This document shows, piece by piece, positions 9,657 through 17,702 of a stretch of 64,000 nucleotides of DNA. Each line of letters begins with the position of its first letter. Position 1 is the first letter of the stretch. The notes beneath the pieces are model-generated. The model was not told the origin of the DNA. It was given only the letters and a program-made list of their open reading frames with translations, and searched no databases. The DNA is from DATAMF01 sp964472565 (GTDB taxonomy: Bacteria > Chloroflexota > Anaerolineae > Aggregatilineales > Aggregatilineaceae). The DNA lies in NCBI GenBank assembly GCA_964472565.1, contig CAYYNB010000004.1, positions 25,646 to 89,645 on the forward strand, given 5' to 3'. The position numbers and the translations under genes were made by a program.

Positions 9657-11057
9657 TTAGTCGAGTACGAAGGCCTGGAAGTCTTCGGCCACTTCGCTGA
9701 GACGGCCCGCTACATCGACGCCTTCGTTGGCCAGCACTTCGCTGACCAGCACGCCGAGTTCGGCATAGTAATCTTGCGCTGCCGCTGACGGTTCAGCTTG
9801 CAGTTTGAGCGCGCCACTCTTGACGGCATCATTGAACAGAATGTAATTTTCAACAGGGAGTACATTGTACTGGGCGCGGAATTCTTCGATCTTGGCCTGG
9901 TAATCGCCTACATACAGTGGCAGCACCGGCTGTCCGACAGCGCGGCCCTGCTCCGAATCGGCCACAATCGAGGCTTCGATTTCTGCCGGGTCAAACTGAC
10001 GCCACACCTGGAAGTAGAAAGCGGCTTCCTGTTCGTCCGCCGATGCGCTGGAGTCGATCATCCACAGGCTGCCGCCGGTCAGTGCGGTTGCACCATCCGG
10101 GCCAGCGGGCACCGGGGCATATCCGAACTTGTTCAGGTCGGCGTCGGGATACTGGTTTTTCATGAAGCTGAACTGGTCGCCCGCGTAAATAACCAGCGCC
10201 ACGCGTTCCGAAACCAGCGCTTCGGTGATGCTCGCCCAGTCCAGGGTCGCGCCGGGCAGAACATCATATTCCCAGCGCAGATTATTGATATATTGCAGTG
10301 CGTCTACGGTTGCACCTTCACCGAATGCTGCCGTGTAGGTGCCGTCGCCATTGGGGGTGATAATATCGTTAGGCGTTGCGCCAAAACCATAAGCAATATT
10401 GGTATAGTGCCAGCCGGTTGCGCCGGAACCATCATTGATGAAGCCAAAACCGGCCACGCCGTTATCTTTATTCGTCAGGGCCACAGCCATTTCAGCCAGT
10501 TCGTCCCAGGTCGCAGGCGGCGCATCGAATCCTGCGGCATTCAGCATGTCAATGTTATAGGCGAGTCCGAGCGAATACGCGAAGTTGGGGATACCATAAA
10601 TTTTGCCATCCTGGCTGGCAATACCCAGAACATTAGGATTGTAAATATCAGCAAGGCCCGTTGCTTCATAGTAGGGAGTTAAATCGGCAACCACATCCTG
10701 CCCAATAAATTTTTCGGGTTCAGTGAAATAGGTCAGGAACAGCGTTGGCAGTTGATCGCCGGCAATCATTGCGATATAGGCGGTGGGATCGTACTTTACT
10801 TCCAACCCTTCAATGCTGATGTTGGGATACATTTCCTGGAACTTTGCAACCTGAGCTTCCCAGACTGCCAGTTCAACCGTCTGGTCAGAAGCGGGCTTGT
10901 CGCTGACCGTGATATGAACGTCACGTCCACCGGCAATCTGTTCGGGCATTGTCACGACCTGGGGGACAACGGTTCCCTGGCGGCCATAGGCGGGAGTAAG
11001 GGGCAGACTGGCGACCGCAAAGACAACGACTAAAAGAAGGAACAGTTTCTTTTTCAT
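9657..11057 (-). CDS. sugar ABC transporter extracellular solute-binding protein
   Basis: 466 aa from the ATG at 11057, which follows a TCTGGAGAAT ribosome site; the in-frame start at 11135 would put 26 extra residues ahead of a clean signal peptide (MKKKLFLLLVVV... to about residue 23). No lipobox cysteine is seen, so anchoring is unclear. The body is a family 1 binding protein: SAWP-like elements, a hinge region and GSLWMIDSSASADEQEAAF late in the protein. It delivers an oligosaccharide to the MalF/MalG pair. It is the first gene of the operon and lies directly under the palindromic operator at 11086-11103, so its expression is probably repressed by the divergent LacI-type protein. Confidence 0.9.
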   Translation of the reverse strand: MKKKLFLLLVVVFAVASLPLTPAYGRQGTVVPQVVTMPEQIAGGRDVHITVSDKPASDQTVELAVWEAQVAKFQEMYPNISIEGLEVKYDPTAYIAMIAGDQLPTLFLTYFTEPEKFIGQDVVADLTPYYEATGLADIYNPNVLGIASQDGKIYGIPNFAYSLGLAYNIDMLNAAGFDAPPATWDELAEMAVALTNKDNGVAGFGFINDGSGATGWHYTNIAYGFGATPNDIITPNGDGTYTAAFGEGATVDALQYINNLRWEYDVLPGATLDWASITEALVSERVALVIYAGDQFSFMKNQYPDADLNKFGYAPVPAGPDGATALTGGSLWMIDSSASADEQEAAFYFQVWRQFDPAEIEASIVADSEQGRAVGQPVLPLYVGDYQAKIEEFRAQYNVLPVENYILFNDAVKSGALKLQAEPSAAAQDYYAELGVLVSEVLANEGVDVAGRLSEVAEDFQAFVLD

Positions 11058-11085
11058 TTTATTCTCCAGAATGACTAGCTTGAGA

Positions 11086-11103
11086 TTTTGAGACGTCTCA
11101 AAA
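11086..11103. promoter_or_regulatory. 18-bp palindromic operator, LacI-type
   Basis: TTTTGAGACGTCTCAAAA is a perfect 18-bp palindrome with a central CG, the usual symmetry of LacI-family operators. It lies between the divergent binding-protein and regulator genes. On the plus strand it contains the -35 (TTGAGA, 11088-11093) of the regulator promoter. On the minus strand it covers the predicted start region just downstream of the -10 of the glycan operon. This geometry would allow one bound repressor to control both promoters, including its own. Confidence 0.75.
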
Positions 11104-11116
11104 ATAAGGTTATAAT
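11088..11116 (+). promoter_or_regulatory. promoter of the LacI-family regulator gene
   Basis: TTGAGA at 11088-11093, 17-nt spacer, then a consensus TATAAT at 11111-11116, about 58 nt upstream of the ATG at 11175. The -35 is inside the palindromic operator, which implies autoregulation. Confidence 0.6.
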
Positions 11117-11135
11117 GAGTCTGGTGCTTTGTCAA
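11109..11135 (-). promoter_or_regulatory. promoter of the glycan uptake operon
   Basis: On the minus strand TTGACA (11130-11135) and TATAAC (11109-11114) are separated by 15 nt, slightly short of ideal. The palindrome at 11086-11103 follows immediately downstream, at the expected transcription start, a classical repressor position. Confidence 0.5.
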
Positions 11136-11174
11136 GCAGCAAATTATGATTACAGTTTGGATGGAGGAGGGGTT

Positions 11175-12320
11175 ATGGCAACCTTAAAAGAAGTGGCGGC
11201 GTTCGCCCGCGTACCTATGATCGAGGCTTTTCACGCCTTGAATCAAAGTCAGCCGGTGGCTGAAGAAACACGACAGCGTGTGTTACAGGCGGCTCAGGAA
11301 CTAAACTACACGCTCAAGATTACGCAGGTCGATATTGCCGATTTAGCCAATGTTGCCAAAGGTACCGTGTCGTATGCGCTGAACAACAGCGATCTGATCA
11401 AACCGACGACGCGGCAAAAGGTGCTGGATGCGGCGCAGGCGCTCGGCTACCGCTTGAATATTACCGCCCGAAATCTCAAGATCAACCGCGCCGGGGTGGT
11501 GGGCTATTCCTGGCACGTGGCCGACGATCCCAGCGGGATGAATAATCTGCTGGACCGGTTTATCTATCGTGTCACGATGGCTGCCGAGGAACACGGCTTT
11601 CACCTGCTCACCTTTATCCAGCCGCAGCAGAATGCTGATCAGGTCTATGAAAACCTGATTTCAACCAGCCGGGTCGATGGCTTCATTTTTTCCGATGTGG
11701 GATACAACGATCCGCGTATCTCGCGCCTTTCGGCTATCAATGCCCCGTTTACAGCTTTTGGCGGCATGTATCTGGAAGAGGCTGATTTTGCTTACGTCGA
11801 TGTAGACAGCAAGCGCGGTATTGAGATGGTGGTTAATCACTTACTCGACCAGGGTCACGAGCGAATCGGGCTGCTCACTCGCCATCCCGGTTTGCCTTTC
11901 GGTGATGCGCGTGAGGCGAGCTACCGTGAAACAATGCGGCGGGCTGGAATTGCTGTGCAAGCAGATTGGATCGGGTATACGCCCAATATTCTGCATTCCG
12001 CCTCGGACGCCGCTCATCAGGTGATGACTTCCAAACACCCGCCGACGGCCTTGATTTGCACTAACGATTTGATGGCGTTTGGAGCTAAATCCTATCTCGA
12101 TGAAGTCGGTCTGCGAATTCCCGAAGAGGTAGCTTTAACGGGCTATGACGATGATCCCACCGCCGCTTTTCTTAACATTACCTCGGTTCGCCAGCCGATT
12201 GATGAACTTGCCAAAACCCTGTTTGAGATTTTGCTTGGAGAAATTAATGGCGATCCGGTTCCCGAACGGCAGGTCGTTTTTGAGCCGGAGTTAATTGTCC
12301 GCCAGAGCACACTACGGTAG
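11175..12320 (+). CDS. LacI-family repressor with two tandem HTH domains
   Basis: 381 aa from the ATG at 11175, which follows a strong GGAGGAGGGG site. Residues 2-45 read as a LacI DNA-binding domain (ATLKEVAAFARV, then ETRQRVLQAAQELNY). Residues about 52-95 are a second one (VDIADLANVAKGTVSYALN, then TTRQKVLDAAQALGY), followed by a hinge-like segment and the periplasmic-binding-protein-like sensor domain (from about 106). Known LacI proteins have one such HTH per chain. The sensor domain shows the usual LVDGFIF-, VDVDSKRG- and TALICTNDLMAFG-type motifs. It is divergent from the glycan operon and very likely represses it and itself through the palindrome at 11086-11103. Confidence 0.9.
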   Translation: MATLKEVAAFARVPMIEAFHALNQSQPVAEETRQRVLQAAQELNYTLKITQVDIADLANVAKGTVSYALNNSDLIKPTTRQKVLDAAQALGYRLNITARNLKINRAGVVGYSWHVADDPSGMNNLLDRFIYRVTMAAEEHGFHLLTFIQPQQNADQVYENLISTSRVDGFIFSDVGYNDPRISRLSAINAPFTAFGGMYLEEADFAYVDVDSKRGIEMVVNHLLDQGHERIGLLTRHPGLPFGDAREASYRETMRRAGIAVQADWIGYTPNILHSASDAAHQVMTSKHPPTALICTNDLMAFGAKSYLDEVGLRIPEEVALTGYDDDPTAAFLNITSVRQPIDELAKTLFEILLGEINGDPVPERQVVFEPELIVRQSTLR

Positions 12321-12325
12321 CTTGT

Positions 12326-12345
12326 GGGCGCGGCAGCTAGCGCCC
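12326..12345 (+). terminator. hairpin after the LacI-family gene
   Basis: GGGCGC / GCGCCC stem with an 8-nt loop just after the stop, extendable with interruptions to AGCTT / AAGCT flanks. No T-run follows, so terminator function is plausible rather than certain. Confidence 0.4.
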
Positions 12346-12479
12346 GATAAGCTCATCATCGAAATTATATACTCAGGCCTACCTGTGCTGTCACGCGCCG
12401 CTGGTGATAAGACCTGGAACCTCATAACAAACACCTCGCTGCCCCACGCCAGTATTGAAAGAATTGATTATGTATTATA

Positions 12480-14567
12480 ATGAAAAATAAGCTTTTACTT
12501 AAGTCCGCGAAGGCTGTTTTAATGAAAAATCCATTTAAAAGCCTAGCATTCAAAATCGGCAGCATAATAATTTTAACCGAAATCATTATCCTGGGAGCAG
12601 CCAGTTTCTTTTATGCAAAACGATTTTCGGAACAAATTGATCGGCGTATCCAGGAACGTGTTGAACTTGTAGGGACTTTGGTTGAAAGCTCATTAGTGCG
12701 TTTGGTTTCCATTCGTGATGCGGAATCCATGCGCAAGCTTGTTGGGGAAGAAGTTGTTGACGCCTTAATTATTGATGCCAAACAGAATACGGTGGTTTTT
12801 GCATTTAATAGTTCACAGCGCGGACTTGATATTCAAAATGTACCGGGCATCGAGATAGCCTGGTTTGATACCCAAAACGTTCACAAAACGCTGAAGCTGA
12901 CCGAGGAAGGCACTAATAATTTTATGATTAGTGTGACGCCATTAACCGATCCAATGGACAGCTCGTTGAGCTACTTTCTGTATATCAAAGCCAGCACCAA
13001 CGAAGCCGAGGAAGAAAAAGCCTCGTTGATCCAGTTGTTGTTGCTCGGTTCAGTTGGCATCGTCCTGGCAACTTTTGGCGTGATTTTTTTCGCACTGCGA
13101 TACATGGTTCTCATCAAAATTACGGGCATTCTGCGCGTTTTGCATCAGCTTGAGCACGGCGATTTGTCGGCTCGTATCCCTATCTCAGCCCGTGATGAGA
13201 TAGGGATATTGCAATTGGGTGTGAACTCGATGGCGACCCAGCGCGAACAAACCGAGAACGAACTAACCCAACTTAACGAACAACTCGAAAATCGTGTAAT
13301 GCTTCGTACCCGCGAACTCCAAACGGCGGCAGATGTGTCAAAGCAAATTACAACGATGCTGGACATCGATCAGCTACTGCAACATGTGGTTACATTGACC
13401 ACCCAAAGTTTTGAACTGTACTATTCGTTTGTTTTTCGCTGGGACAGCTCTCAAGATGCCCTATTCATGGCCGCAGGATTTGGTGAAATGGGCATGCTGA
13501 CTTTTGAGGAAACGCTTGGAGTCGTTGGGATTAACACCGCACCCAGCGTGATCGCGCTGGCGGCACGGACACGACAGGCCGTTATAGTCAACAATACATC
13601 CGAGTCTGAAGATTTTTTACCCCATCCCTATATGCCCAAAACTCGTTCGGAGTTGGCTCTACCGATCATGTGGGGAGATCGCCTGTTAGGAGTTTTTGAC
13701 TTCCAGTCACAGAACATCAATTGGTTTGGTCCAAACGAACTCCGCGTGCTCCAGTCGTTGGTTGAACAAACGGCGGTGGCGATGCGCAACGCTGAACTTT
13801 TTGCCCAAGTGCAGGCCGCGCGTGAACAAGCGGAAATGGCAAATAAAGTCAAATCTCAATTTCTGGCAAACATGTCCCATGAACTGCGCACCCCGCTTAA
13901 TGCCATTCTCAATTTCTCACAATTTATTTCAACCGGGATGGTGGGAACAGTTAATTCGGAACAAACCGATCTGCTCAACAAAATAACATTTAGTGGACGG
14001 CATTTGTTGAGCTTGATCAACGATGTGCTGGATATTTCCAAAATCGAGGCTGGAGCACTGCGGCTATTTATCGAGGATAATATCGATCTGGGCAAAGAAT
14101 TTGATGCTGTTGCTGCTACTGCACGAGGATTGTTGGTTGACAGGCCTATTGAGCTGGTAACAGACGTGGAATCGAATATTCCTTTGCTTACGGGAGATCG
14201 GCGGCGTATCCGACAGATTATGCTCAATTTAGTTTCGAATGCCTGCAAGTTCACCGAGACTGGGAATATTACCCTTTTGCTCAAGCAACAAAACAACGAG
14301 GTTTTGTTTGTTGTAAAAGATACAGGACCAGGCATAGCCCCGGAAGATCAAGCCGCTGTGTTTGAAACTTTTCGACAAACAAAAGTTGGGATGCTTCAGC
14401 GTGAGGGTACAGGGTTGGGCTTGCCGATTTCGAAACGCCTGGCTGAAGCTCATGGTGGTCATTTATGGCTAGAAAGTATGCCTGGGTCTGGGACAACTTT
14501 CTACGTTAGTTTACCTATACGTTCGGATGAATTGGTCCATATGTTGAAGTCAAAAGATGGGGAGTAA
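12480..14567 (+). CDS. membrane sensor histidine kinase (HAMP-GAF-HisKA-HATPase)
   Basis: 695 aa from the first ATG; an internal ATG at 12522 (residue 15) is an alternative, and neither has a clear ribosome site. Predicted order: membrane helix about 24-46, extracytoplasmic sensor about 47-180, second helix about 184-208, HAMP about 209-262, coiled coil, GAF about 285-440, HisKA with phospho-accepting H467 in FLANMSHELRTPLN, and an ATPase domain with LNLVSNACKF, DTGPGIA and GTGLGLPI boxes. It should autophosphorylate H467 in response to an unknown signal. The following gene starts 9 nt later and encodes a stand-alone receiver, the likely partner. Confidence 0.92.
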   Translation: MKNKLLLKSAKAVLMKNPFKSLAFKIGSIIILTEIIILGAASFFYAKRFSEQIDRRIQERVELVGTLVESSLVRLVSIRDAESMRKLVGEEVVDALIIDAKQNTVVFAFNSSQRGLDIQNVPGIEIAWFDTQNVHKTLKLTEEGTNNFMISVTPLTDPMDSSLSYFLYIKASTNEAEEEKASLIQLLLLGSVGIVLATFGVIFFALRYMVLIKITGILRVLHQLEHGDLSARIPISARDEIGILQLGVNSMATQREQTENELTQLNEQLENRVMLRTRELQTAADVSKQITTMLDIDQLLQHVVTLTTQSFELYYSFVFRWDSSQDALFMAAGFGEMGMLTFEETLGVVGINTAPSVIALAARTRQAVIVNNTSESEDFLPHPYMPKTRSELALPIMWGDRLLGVFDFQSQNINWFGPNELRVLQSLVEQTAVAMRNAELFAQVQAAREQAEMANKVKSQFLANMSHELRTPLNAILNFSQFISTGMVGTVNSEQTDLLNKITFSGRHLLSLINDVLDISKIEAGALRLFIEDNIDLGKEFDAVAATARGLLVDRPIELVTDVESNIPLLTGDRRRIRQIMLNLVSNACKFTETGNITLLLKQQNNEVLFVVKDTGPGIAPEDQAAVFETFRQTKVGMLQREGTGLGLPISKRLAEAHGGHLWLESMPGSGTTFYVSLPIRSDELVHMLKSKDGE

Positions 14568-14576
14568 CTTTTACTT

Positions 14577-14984
14577 ATGTCCAATGAGCCAGTGCTGTTA
14601 TATGTTGAAGATGAACCATTAAGCCGTCAAGTCATGCAACTGCTGGTTGAACGGGGGTTGGGTTTTAAACATTTGACTATCTTTGATGATAGTGAGAATT
14701 TTTTATCCCGCCTTGAGGCGCTGTTTCCCCAACCCGATATTATTTTTCTGGATATTCATCTCCAACCCTTCAACGGCTTCGATATTCTCAAGATGCTTCG
14801 CAGTCATGAAGCCTATTGTAAAACAAGGGTAGTGGCAGTGACCGCCAGCGTGATGAATGAAGAAGTCGATATTCTCAAACAGGCAGGGTTTAATGGGGGT
14901 ATTTCTAAACCCATTGACCAAGCCTTTTTTGCCGAATTTATCTACCTTATTATGCAAGGGCAGGAAATCTGGCATGTGACGTAA
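14577..14984 (+). CDS. single-domain response regulator
   Basis: 135 aa, one receiver domain and no output domain. Visible key residues: acidic pair in YVEDE (residues 9-13), phospho-acceptor D59 in IIFLDIHLQPFNG, and a conserved lysine in GGISKP. Stand-alone receivers of this type relay phosphate or act by protein contact. It follows the histidine kinase by 9 nt and precedes the HEAT protein by 14 nt, so the three are almost certainly cotranscribed. Confidence 0.88.
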   Translation: MSNEPVLLYVEDEPLSRQVMQLLVERGLGFKHLTIFDDSENFLSRLEALFPQPDIIFLDIHLQPFNGFDILKMLRSHEAYCKTRVVAVTASVMNEEVDILKQAGFNGGISKPIDQAFFAEFIYLIMQGQEIWHVT

Positions 14985-14998
14985 AGGCAGGTGTACCG

Positions 14999-15580
14999 AT
15001 GGGCAAAGACGAGTCTATATCTGCGCTGATCGATAAATTAGATATTATTGATCTGGAAGTTCGGTTGGCTGCCCAGCGCAGATTGATTGAGCGAGGGCAG
15101 GAAGCCTTCGAGCCACTGGTTGAGGCGATGCGATGTGAGGAGGGCGCAAAGTGCTGGGTGGCTGCAAAGATCATTGTCGAAATAGACTCGTCCCGCGCTG
15201 TTTCTCCTCTACTAGAGGCTCTCACCAATTCCCCCCATCTTATTCTTCGTCAGACCGCTGCCCAACTGCTGGGAAAATTGGGTAGTTCTGAAGTGGTTCC
15301 CGCATTGATTAAGGCACTTGAGGATTGCACGGTTATGGTGCAGCTTTCTGCTGCCGAAGCCTTAGGCAATTTGGGTGATGTCCGGGCGGTTCCCTCACTG
15401 ATCCGGGTTTTACAAAAAAGTGAATCGACTACCATCCAGCATACCGTTATCCGCGCTTTGGGCAATTTGGGCGATTCGCAAGCAATCGATGCCATTTTGC
15501 CGTTTGTGAACAGCGAAAATCACCATGTTCATTCACGGGCAGTGGACTCGCTCCATAAATTAAACCATCCCGATTATTAA
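14999..15580 (+). CDS. HEAT-repeat protein
   Basis: 193 aa, entirely helical repeats of the PBS-lyase HEAT type. Recurrent units around SPLLEALTNSPHLILRQTAAQLLGKLG, VPALIKALEDC and VPSLIRVLQKSE are spaced by about 31 residues, giving roughly four or five repeats. Such proteins serve as binding scaffolds. No catalytic residues are expected. It lies between two receiver-domain genes, so it may assemble or regulate the phosphorelay; that role is inferred from position. Confidence 0.82.
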   Translation: MGKDESISALIDKLDIIDLEVRLAAQRRLIERGQEAFEPLVEAMRCEEGAKCWVAAKIIVEIDSSRAVSPLLEALTNSPHLILRQTAAQLLGKLGSSEVVPALIKALEDCTVMVQLSAAEALGNLGDVRAVPSLIRVLQKSESTTIQHTVIRALGNLGDSQAIDAILPFVNSENHHVHSRAVDSLHKLNHPDY

Positions 15581-15592
15581 AGAGGTGGTGTG

Positions 15593-15970
15593 ATGATACA
15601 GGCTCTGATTATTGATAATGACGCAAGCAGTATTGAAGTTTTGCAAAGGTTGCTTATAGCGCAACATGTTGAGTGCATAACCCTCATGAATCCGTCACAA
15701 CTAGAAATTATCCGAGAGAATTCGCATAAAGCTGATGTGATTTTTCTCGATCTGGAAATGCCGTATATCAACGGTTACGAAGTATTCAAAATTTTGCAAA
15801 GTGAGATCGGTTCGGCTGTACCTATCGTTGCCTATACAGTGCATACAAGTGAAATGAGCATCGTGCGTGATCTGGGTTTTCACAGTTTTCTGGGTAAGCC
15901 ACTAGAAGCCTCGCGGTTTCCTGATCAATTGGCCCAGATATTGAGCGGAGAATCGATCTGGGAACCGTAA
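15593..15970 (+). CDS. single-domain response regulator
   Basis: 125 aa from the ATG at 15593; a GTG at 15590 is directly in front and in frame, and AGAGGTGG lies upstream. One receiver domain: acidic pair in IIDND (residues 6-10), phospho-acceptor D53 in IFLDLEMPYING and lysine in FLGKPLE. It resembles the receiver at 14577 in having no output domain but is clearly divergent in sequence. It is the second possible target of the kinase at 12480. Confidence 0.87.
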   Translation: MIQALIIDNDASSIEVLQRLLIAQHVECITLMNPSQLEIIRENSHKADVIFLDLEMPYINGYEVFKILQSEIGSAVPIVAYTVHTSEMSIVRDLGFHSFLGKPLEASRFPDQLAQILSGESIWEP

Positions 15971-16103
15971 GTTCGGAGTATAGCGCGCTCTTAAATAACG
16001 ATGGGGCGCAAGCGTAGTCAAGCGTAGTGCCGCTTCCTTACTTGTTTTTGTTGGCAACTCAAAGCTGACCGCAAAAAGCGATTTCTAAGGGAGAATGTCA
16101 CTC

Positions 16104-17702
16104 ATGAAAAAAACAACTGTATTATCCCTCTTGGCGCTGTGCCTTAGTTTTAGTGCCCCGGCGATCAGCCGCTCTGACATCGGAGAGGCGGTTGATGATC
16201 ATGTGCTTAAGATTGTCCTTCTGCAAGAACCACTGACTTTAGATGCACAACAAATAACGGTTTCGCTTGAAGGGAGAATCGTATCCGATTTAGGTTCGAC
16301 GCTTATCACCTTCAATCCCGAAACCGGTGAGATCTTGCCATATCTTGCTACAAGCTGGTCTGTCTCAGAAGATGGCTTGGTGTGGACTTTCCACCTGCGC
16401 GATGATGTGGTGTTTCACGATGGGACGCTTCTCACCGCAGCGGAATATGCCTGGACGCTCAACCGTATCTCGTCGCTGACAGGCCCTGACAGTTCTGTAT
16501 CGAAAACAATCTTGCGCAATGTGATAGAAATAAGTGCCGTTGATCCATATACGCTTCAGTTCAAACTCAAATCACCGGATGCCACGTTGTTATATGGCTT
16601 GGGAAATACCTATCTTCAGCCCCTTTCACCTAAGGCGGTTGAGAGTGCTGGCGATAATTACGGACACCGGCCGGTGGGGGTTGGTCCTTTTCGGTTTAAG
16701 GAATGGGTGCCCGGCAAAAAAATCGTATTCGAACGCAATCCTGATTTTACCTGGGGGCCTTCCTTTACCAGTGGTGGACCGGCTAAACTCGACGGGATTG
16801 AATATATCATTATGTCGAACTATGACCTGGCTTTGGTTGAGCTTCTCGACGGTCAGGTAGATTTGATGCAAATCCAACATGAGGATGCTCGGCAAGTGCT
16901 TGACAGCGGGAACCTGACTTTGGCGAACATTTCTGTTTCAGGAAGTGGAATTTTTATCGCTTTAGATATGACTCAACCACCGATGGATGATATTCAAGTT
17001 CGTCAGGCGCTTAATTATGCTGTTGATCGGGAACAGCTTGTTTCGATAGTTGAGTACGGGTATGGTAAGCCATTGTATGGACCGGTTACATCGAATACGG
17101 GCGGATTCTGGCCGGGTGCAGAAGAAATTGGCTACCACTATGATTTGGAACAAGCCGAAGCTTTACTGAATGATGCGGGTTATGAACTTAACAGTGAAGG
17201 TTGGCTGGCGAAAGACGGTCAGGTTCTTTCATTAATCCTTGCCGGGATTCTTTATGCCCAAGTACCTCAAACATCCCAAATCATGACCGTACTATCGGAT
17301 CAATTCCGGCAGATTGGAATCCAAATACAATTCCGGCATGTAGAATCTTCTGAGCAGCAAACAGCATTTACAGACCCTGCGACCTTTGATATGGTTGTAG
17401 CTTCTGCAACCTGGCCGGAAGCAACCTTTGTGCTTTTGAATATCTATTTGTCTACAGGGAGGTTTAATCGGGGCCATGTAAATGATCCTGAACTCGATCA
17501 AATGCTGCTGAACAGTCTGTCTTCGGTTGATTTTGAAATGGGCCGCCAGTTGTTGTGGGATGCCCAAAAAAGGATCGTAGAGCAGGCTTATAGCATTCCT
17601 TTGTATGGACTTTCTGAGCTTTTAGCCATCAACAACAGAGTGCAAAACTACATACATACTGGCTACGGGCGATGGTTGATTGATACCTCGATTGCAGATT
17701 AG
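16104..17702 (+). CDS. oligopeptide/nickel-type ABC substrate-binding protein (family 5)
   Basis: 532 aa from the ATG at 16104, chosen over 16095 because the CTAAGGGAGA ribosome site would be too close to the first ATG. A signal peptide spans about residues 1-22. The chain has the family 5 binding-protein signature: LDAQQITVSLEGRIVSDLGSTL near the start, TSWSVSEDGLVWTFHLRDDVVFHDG, then GTGPF-like GVGPFRFKEWVPGKKIVFERNP, and VRQALNYAVDRE. No permease or ATPase gene is adjacent. It is 133 nt after the second response regulator and may supply ligand to the kinase sensor or to a transporter encoded elsewhere. Its stop overlaps the converging U32 gene by 4 bp. Confidence 0.88.
   Translation: MKKTTVLSLLALCLSFSAPAISRSDIGEAVDDHVLKIVLLQEPLTLDAQQITVSLEGRIVSDLGSTLITFNPETGEILPYLATSWSVSEDGLVWTFHLRDDVVFHDGTLLTAAEYAWTLNRISSLTGPDSSVSKTILRNVIEISAVDPYTLQFKLKSPDATLLYGLGNTYLQPLSPKAVESAGDNYGHRPVGVGPFRFKEWVPGKKIVFERNPDFTWGPSFTSGGPAKLDGIEYIIMSNYDLALVELLDGQVDLMQIQHEDARQVLDSGNLTLANISVSGSGIFIALDMTQPPMDDIQVRQALNYAVDREQLVSIVEYGYGKPLYGPVTSNTGGFWPGAEEIGYHYDLEQAEALLNDAGYELNSEGWLAKDGQVLSLILAGILYAQVPQTSQIMTVLSDQFRQIGIQIQFRHVESSEQQTAFTDPATFDMVVASATWPEATFVLLNIYLSTGRFNRGHVNDPELDQMLLNSLSSVDFEMGRQLLWDAQKRIVEQAYSIPLYGLSELLAINNRVQNYIHTGYGRWLIDTSIAD

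Noticed and set aside
9798..10682. 294-codon plus-strand frame
   Set aside because: Antisense to the sugar-binding protein gene, which has signal peptide, family motifs and operon context.
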